A stretch of DNA of 7,960 nt from contig DOMV01000493.1 of NCBI GenBank assembly GCA_003509805.1, positions 1 to 7,960 of the forward strand. The letters run 5' to 3'. Every line of letters starts with the position of its first letter. The first letter of the stretch is position 1. Of the stretch, positions 5,221-7,960 are shown piece after piece. The notes under the pieces are model-generated. The model did no database searches, was not told where the DNA came from, and saw only the letters and a program-made list of their open reading frames with translations. The position numbers and the translations under genes were made by a program. This DNA comes from Planctomycetaceae bacterium. GTDB taxonomy: Bacteria; Planctomycetota; Planctomycetia; Pirellulales; Thermoguttaceae.

Positions 5221-5793
5221 ATGAAAACGGTTATGGCCCGACAAATCATGGAAGACCCCGTCATTCTCAAGTTTCCCCAAGACGCCGATATCAATCCCGC
5301 GCAATCCCGTATTAAAGTGTTGGTTCGCTGGATGGTACGGCGCGATATCCGGGACGTGACCGCTATCGAACAGAATTGTTTCGAATTTCCCTGGAAGGAG
5401 GAGGATTTCATGCAGTGCCTGCGGCAGCGCAACTGCATCGGAATGGTGGCCGAGTATGAAGGAAAGGTCGTCGGTTTCATGATTTACGAAGTCCCGAAAA
5501 ACCGGATTCGTCTTTTGAACATCGCGACGACGGTCGAATTCCGGCGACGCGGAGTCGCCTCGCAAATGGTCGCAAAGCTGATCGGCAAACTGACCACGCA
5601 GCGCCGCAACAGGATTTCCTTGGAGGTTCGTGAAACCAACTTGGCGGCCCAGCTTTTTTTCCGGGAACAAGGTTTCCGCGCAACGTCTGTTTTACGTGAA
5701 TTTTACGCAGAAATGCACGAGGACGCCTACCTGATGCAATATCGCGGAGTCGACACGATGACGAATGGTCGTCAACATCGTGCCGCCGGTTGA
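5221..5793 (+). CDS. rimI: Ribosomal-protein S18-alanine N-acetyltransferase
   Basis: A GNAT-fold enzyme that acetylates the N-terminal alanine of ribosomal protein S18 using acetyl-CoA, in the cytoplasm. The GNAT core starts near residue 36 (V-R-W-M-V-R-R-D). F-P-W at 56-58 and the G-F-M-I-Y strand at 85-89 are RimI-like. The acetyl-CoA loop is R-R-R-G-V-A (108-113), and L-E-V-R-E-T-N at 134-140 carries the glutamate (135) that corresponds to the catalytic residue of the E. coli enzyme. F-Y...E-D-A-Y-L-M at 161-172 supplies the expected tyrosine. At 190 residues it is longer than the usual 150-160 because of N- and C-terminal extensions. The start is uncertain: AGGAA directly abuts the ATG at 5221, so Met5 (5233), 12 bases after it, is a fair alternative. 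It converges on purD. Confidence 0.88.
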   Translation: MKTVMARQIMEDPVILKFPQDADINPAQSRIKVLVRWMVRRDIRDVTAIEQNCFEFPWKEEDFMQCLRQRNCIGMVAEYEGKVVGFMIYEVPKNRIRLLNIATTVEFRRRGVASQMVAKLIGKLTTQRRNRISLEVRETNLAAQLFFREQGFRATSVLREFYAEMHEDAYLMQYRGVDTMTNGRQHRAAG

Positions 5794-5816
5794 TCTTCGC
5801 GGCCGGTTTTGTTTTT
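5786..5816 (+). terminator. Intrinsic terminator overlapping the rimI stop codon
   Basis: CCGGTTG (5786-5792) pairs with CGGCCGG (5800-5806), 7 bp with two G.U pairs, around the loop ATCTTCG. It is followed by TTTTGTTTTT (5807-5816). The stop codon TGA (5791-5793) lies in the hairpin. The T tract also overlaps the last base pairs of the convergent purD stop codon. Its G.U pairs and T run make it a plus-strand signal only. Confidence 0.65.
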
Positions 5817-7101
5817 ACGCCCGGTCCGAGATATCCTTCCGGCACCAGGCACCGTCCCAGCGAATGCACTTGACGCCGGAATAGGCGGCACGTTTGGCTT
5901 CCGGAATCGTTTCCCCCAAACCGGTCACCCCCAATACGCGACCGCCGGAGTTGATGATTTCACGCGCTTCGTTGAAAGCCGTTCCCGCGTGAAAAACCTT
6001 GACGTCCGGGAGTTTGGCCGCTTCGTCGAGACCGCGGATCGGAAACCCCGTCTCGGGCTTGCCCGGATATCCTTGGCTGGCCATCACGACACATACGGCA
6101 GGTCGCGGATCCCATTCGAGCGGTGGAAGCCGGTCGAGTTTTCCATCGATGGTCGCCTCGAAAATATCGACCAGATCGGTTTTCAGCCGCATGAGCAGGG
6201 GTTGGCATTCCGGGTCGCCGAACCGGGCATTATACTCAAGGACTCGCGGTCCCTGCCTGGTCAGCATCAATCCGGCGTACAGGATTCCCTTGAACGGAAC
6301 GTCGAGCCGGTCGAGCGCGTGGACGGTCGGAACAAGCACTTTCTCTTCGATCCAATGAAGTTTTTCGGCGTCGACCAGCGGCGCCGGACAATAAGCGCCC
6401 ATGCCGCCCGTATTTGGACCGATGCCGCCATCGTGGGCCGCCTTGTGATCCTGGGCCGGCGGAAGCGTCAGTATCGTTCGGCCGTCGGTAATCGCCAAGA
6501 CACTCGCTTCACGGCCGTCGAGTCGTTCTTCGATCAGGAGTTGATTTCCCGCTTCGCCGAATTCGCGGCTTTCGGCGATCCGCCGGACCGCGTCGACCGC
6601 TTCCGACCGGCAGGAGCAGACGATCACCCCTTTGCCGGCTGCAAGTCCGTCCGCCTTGACGACAAAAGGAATTTCAGGCCCCGTTTCAAGGTAGGCGATC
6701 GCATCCTTTGCGTTGCCGAAGGAGCGGGCCGTTACCGTCGGCACATTTCCTTTTCGTAGAACTTCCTTGCAAAATATCTTGCTCCCTTCAAGCCGGGCGG
6801 CTTTTTTATTCGGGCCGAAAATCCGTAACGTTTCCGATTCAAACGCATCGACGATTCCCGCGCAAAGGGGAATTTCCGGGCCGACGACGGTCATATCGAC
6901 GGCGTTCGCCTTCGCGAATTTGATCAAGCCGGCAAAATCAAGCTCGTTGATCGGTACGTTTTGAATGGGAACGAGCCCGGTTTCCGTCGCGGTTCCCGCG
7001 TTTCCGGGGGCGATGAAAACTTGTTTAACCTTGGGGGAACGAGCGATTTTCCAAGCGAGGGCATGCTCACGACCACCTCCGCCGACGACGAGAATATTCA
7101 T
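5815..7101 (-). CDS. purD: Phosphoribosylamine-glycine ligase (GAR synthetase)
   Basis: Catalyses the ATP-dependent joining of glycine to phosphoribosylamine, the second step of de novo purine synthesis, in the cytoplasm. The 428 residues match the family length of about 420-430. The N-terminal domain opens M-N-I-L-V-V-G-G-G-G-R-E-H-A with the phosphate-binding loop at 7-14, and V-V-G-P-E-I-P-L near 70-80 is standard. The ATP-grasp part shows V-K-A-D-G-L-A-A-G-K-G-V, A-Q-D-H-K-A-A-H-D-G-G, G-P-N-T-G-G-M-G-A-Y and L-E-Y-N-A-R-F-G-D-P-E. The C-terminal domain ends with the usual G-R-V-L-G-V-T-G-L-G region. I set the start at 7101 because homology begins at that Met. There is no clear ribosome-binding site, and the frame remains open for 73 more codons upstream that do not look like PurD. 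No canonical promoter was found. Confidence 0.95.
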   Translation of the reverse strand: MNILVVGGGGREHALAWKIARSPKVKQVFIAPGNAGTATETGLVPIQNVPINELDFAGLIKFAKANAVDMTVVGPEIPLCAGIVDAFESETLRIFGPNKKAARLEGSKIFCKEVLRKGNVPTVTARSFGNAKDAIAYLETGPEIPFVVKADGLAAGKGVIVCSCRSEAVDAVRRIAESREFGEAGNQLLIEERLDGREASVLAITDGRTILTLPPAQDHKAAHDGGIGPNTGGMGAYCPAPLVDAEKLHWIEEKVLVPTVHALDRLDVPFKGILYAGLMLTRQGPRVLEYNARFGDPECQPLLMRLKTDLVDIFEATIDGKLDRLPPLEWDPRPAVCVVMASQGYPGKPETGFPIRGLDEAAKLPDVKVFHAGTAFNEAREIINSGGRVLGVTGLGETIPEAKRAAYSGVKCIRWDGAWCRKDISDRA

Positions 7102-7335
7102 TCGATCAATGGAAACGATACGGTTTTGACAATGACGGTAGACTGAACACGGAAGAAAATTTCCCGCAACCGACTTCCGGGAAGTCCCTTCGATACAAGG
7201 CCGTCCAAAGGGCCGTCCGAAAGACCCTGTTGTTTTTCGGGGGGGCGGTGGGCGGCGGATCAAACGGAAAACGGGAGCGGCTTCGGTATCAAACCGGGCG
7301 TCCGGCACCGCAAGGGACATGGTCGGCCGCGCCGC
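7102..7335. other. Spacer between purD and the hydrolase-like gene
   Basis: A 234-bp gap holding the fourth 19-bp motif copy (7156-7174), the odd palindrome GACTTCCGGGAAGTC (7172-7186), a short direct repeat GGCCGTCC (near 7199 and 7211) and a G-rich tract (7239-7258). No T-tailed terminator is visible after the hydrolase-like gene, so read-through into purD is possible. Confidence 0.5.
7156..7174 (+). repeat. Intergenic motif RAAATTTCCYGMARCCGAC, copy 4
   Basis: AAAATTTCCCGCAACCGAC on the plus strand, so it points away from purD. Its last three bases run into a perfect 7-bp-arm palindrome (7172-7186). It lies 54 bp from the purD start. The motif is identical to copy 1 apart from one missing A. 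Confidence 0.5.
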
Positions 7336-7960
7336 TCATTTTCCCCGCGTCCACTGGTAATCCGAAGGTTTGTACTGCTCGAAACGGTCCGCGATGAAAT
7401 CCTCGATCGTTTTACAGACTCCAAGTTCGGCGGTCGACAAGAGTTCGGCGCCGCTTTTATCCGTGTCGATGCGGACGATCGGGACACGGGAGGCGAAACC
7501 GGGCGGGTCGTTCGCCAATTCCTTTTCGGACATCAGGGCCGACTTGATTTTCGTCGCATTCATGCCGGCCGTCGAATCGAGGGTCGGAACGATAATCAAT
7601 ACATGGACGTTTTCCTTGAACGCCTTGCCCGCCTTTTCGAAATACTTGCCCATGTCGTGATCGACGCTCAACGTGTTTGGGGAAACTAGGATCAGCATTT
7701 TCGTTTGCCGCGACGCTCCTTTTTCCCAATCCTGCATCGCCCAATAACCCGCCAACGAGGCCCCGGTATCGACACCGAGCAGCACAAGTCGGTTTAAGTT
7801 GAGAAAGCCCCGGTCGTTCTGAACGTCCAGGTATTTTTTGACCAAGGTCAAATCGTTGACCATCGCGGCGTAATCGCGCGGCTGGAGATCCTCGAAAGCG
7901 AGCTCTTCCAGTTTCGGCGTGGGCGAGACCTGCGGAGGAACCGGCGTGGGGCCTTTGGGG
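7336..7960 (-). CDS. Alpha/beta-hydrolase-like protein, 5' end outside window
   Basis: The last 207 codons or so of a gene whose start lies beyond the right edge; the frame is open to base 7960. A Pro-rich stretch (P-K-G-P-T-P-V-P-P-Q-V) precedes F-E-D-L-Q-P-R-D-Y-A-A-M-V-N-D, a helix leading to the nucleophile-elbow position L-V-L-L-G-V-D-T-G-A-S-L-A, then M-L-I-L-V-S-P. Later strands are V-H-V-L-I-I-V-P and V-P-I-V-R-I-D. In typical alpha/beta hydrolases the elbow is G-x-S-x-G; here it is G-V-D-T-G, with Asp in place of Ser. It may therefore be non-catalytic, or use Asp as haloalkane dehalogenases do. I know similar planctomycete proteins only as uncharacterised hydrolase-like proteins. Fold confidence is moderate; the substrate is unknown. 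Confidence 0.6.
   Translation of the reverse strand, partial: PKGPTPVPPQVSPTPKLEELAFEDLQPRDYAAMVNDLTLVKKYLDVQNDRGFLNLNRLVLLGVDTGASLAGYWAMQDWEKGASRQTKMLILVSPNTLSVDHDMGKYFEKAGKAFKENVHVLIIVPTLDSTAGMNATKIKSALMSEKELANDPPGFASRVPIVRIDTDKSGAELLSTAELGVCKTIEDFIADRFEQYKPSDYQWTRGK

Noticed and set aside
7239..7258. G-rich tract with a possible G-quadruplex
   Set aside because: The run GGGGGGG followed by GG and GGG groups is suggestive, but it is isolated and lies in a GC-rich spacer with no linked regulatory feature.
7102..7320. 73-codon in-frame N-terminal extension of purD
   Set aside because: The frame is open but its content is Arg/Pro-rich and unlike PurD, it contains the intergenic motif and palindrome, and family homology begins exactly at the Met encoded at 7101.

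Overview
The window reads as chromosomal DNA from a member of the Planctomycetota, most likely Pirellulales-like. Three things point there: a DUF4350-type lipoprotein next to an ABC-2-like permease with an NPVLVREMRQ entry motif, a roughly 270-residue protein of a type I recognise only from planctomycetes, and an 80-residue lysine-rich 'small basic protein' of the Planctomycetes/Verrucomicrobia/Chlamydiae group. I see no transposase, integrase, phage gene or CRISPR array.

Layout. Positions 52-2294 hold two minus-strand genes that look like one operon: a DUF4350 membrane-anchored lipoprotein followed by a multi-pass permease. Positions 2295-2980 have no convincing gene and carry two direct copies of a degenerate element of about 145-165 bp. 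Positions 2981-3793 (minus) hold the planctomycete-type protein of unknown function. A third copy of the element lies upstream of it in opposite orientation (3886-4024), so the gene is bracketed by inverted copies. A textbook sigma70-type promoter (4046-4074) then drives the small basic protein gene (4161-4403, plus). Positions 4404-5220 are a long non-coding stretch rich in nested inverted repeats, with one strong intrinsic terminator (4910-4949) and one weaker candidate. rimI (5221-5793, plus) and purD (5815-7101, minus) converge; rimI ends in a terminator that overlaps its own stop codon. The right edge holds the 3' part of a minus-strand alpha/beta-hydrolase-like gene that runs off the window.

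The genes are mostly housekeeping: purine synthesis (PurD), ribosomal protein S18 acetylation (RimI) and the small basic protein, which may be ribosome- or nucleic-acid-linked. The membrane pair at the left probably works at the envelope. The unexplained material is in the gaps. There is a three-copy element with inverted arms, and a 19-bp motif (RAAATTTCCYGMARCCGAC) that I found four times, always between genes. There is also a rod-shaped plus-strand RNA candidate at 4527-4635. These are pattern observations made by eye; none has been tested by alignment, folding or expression data.
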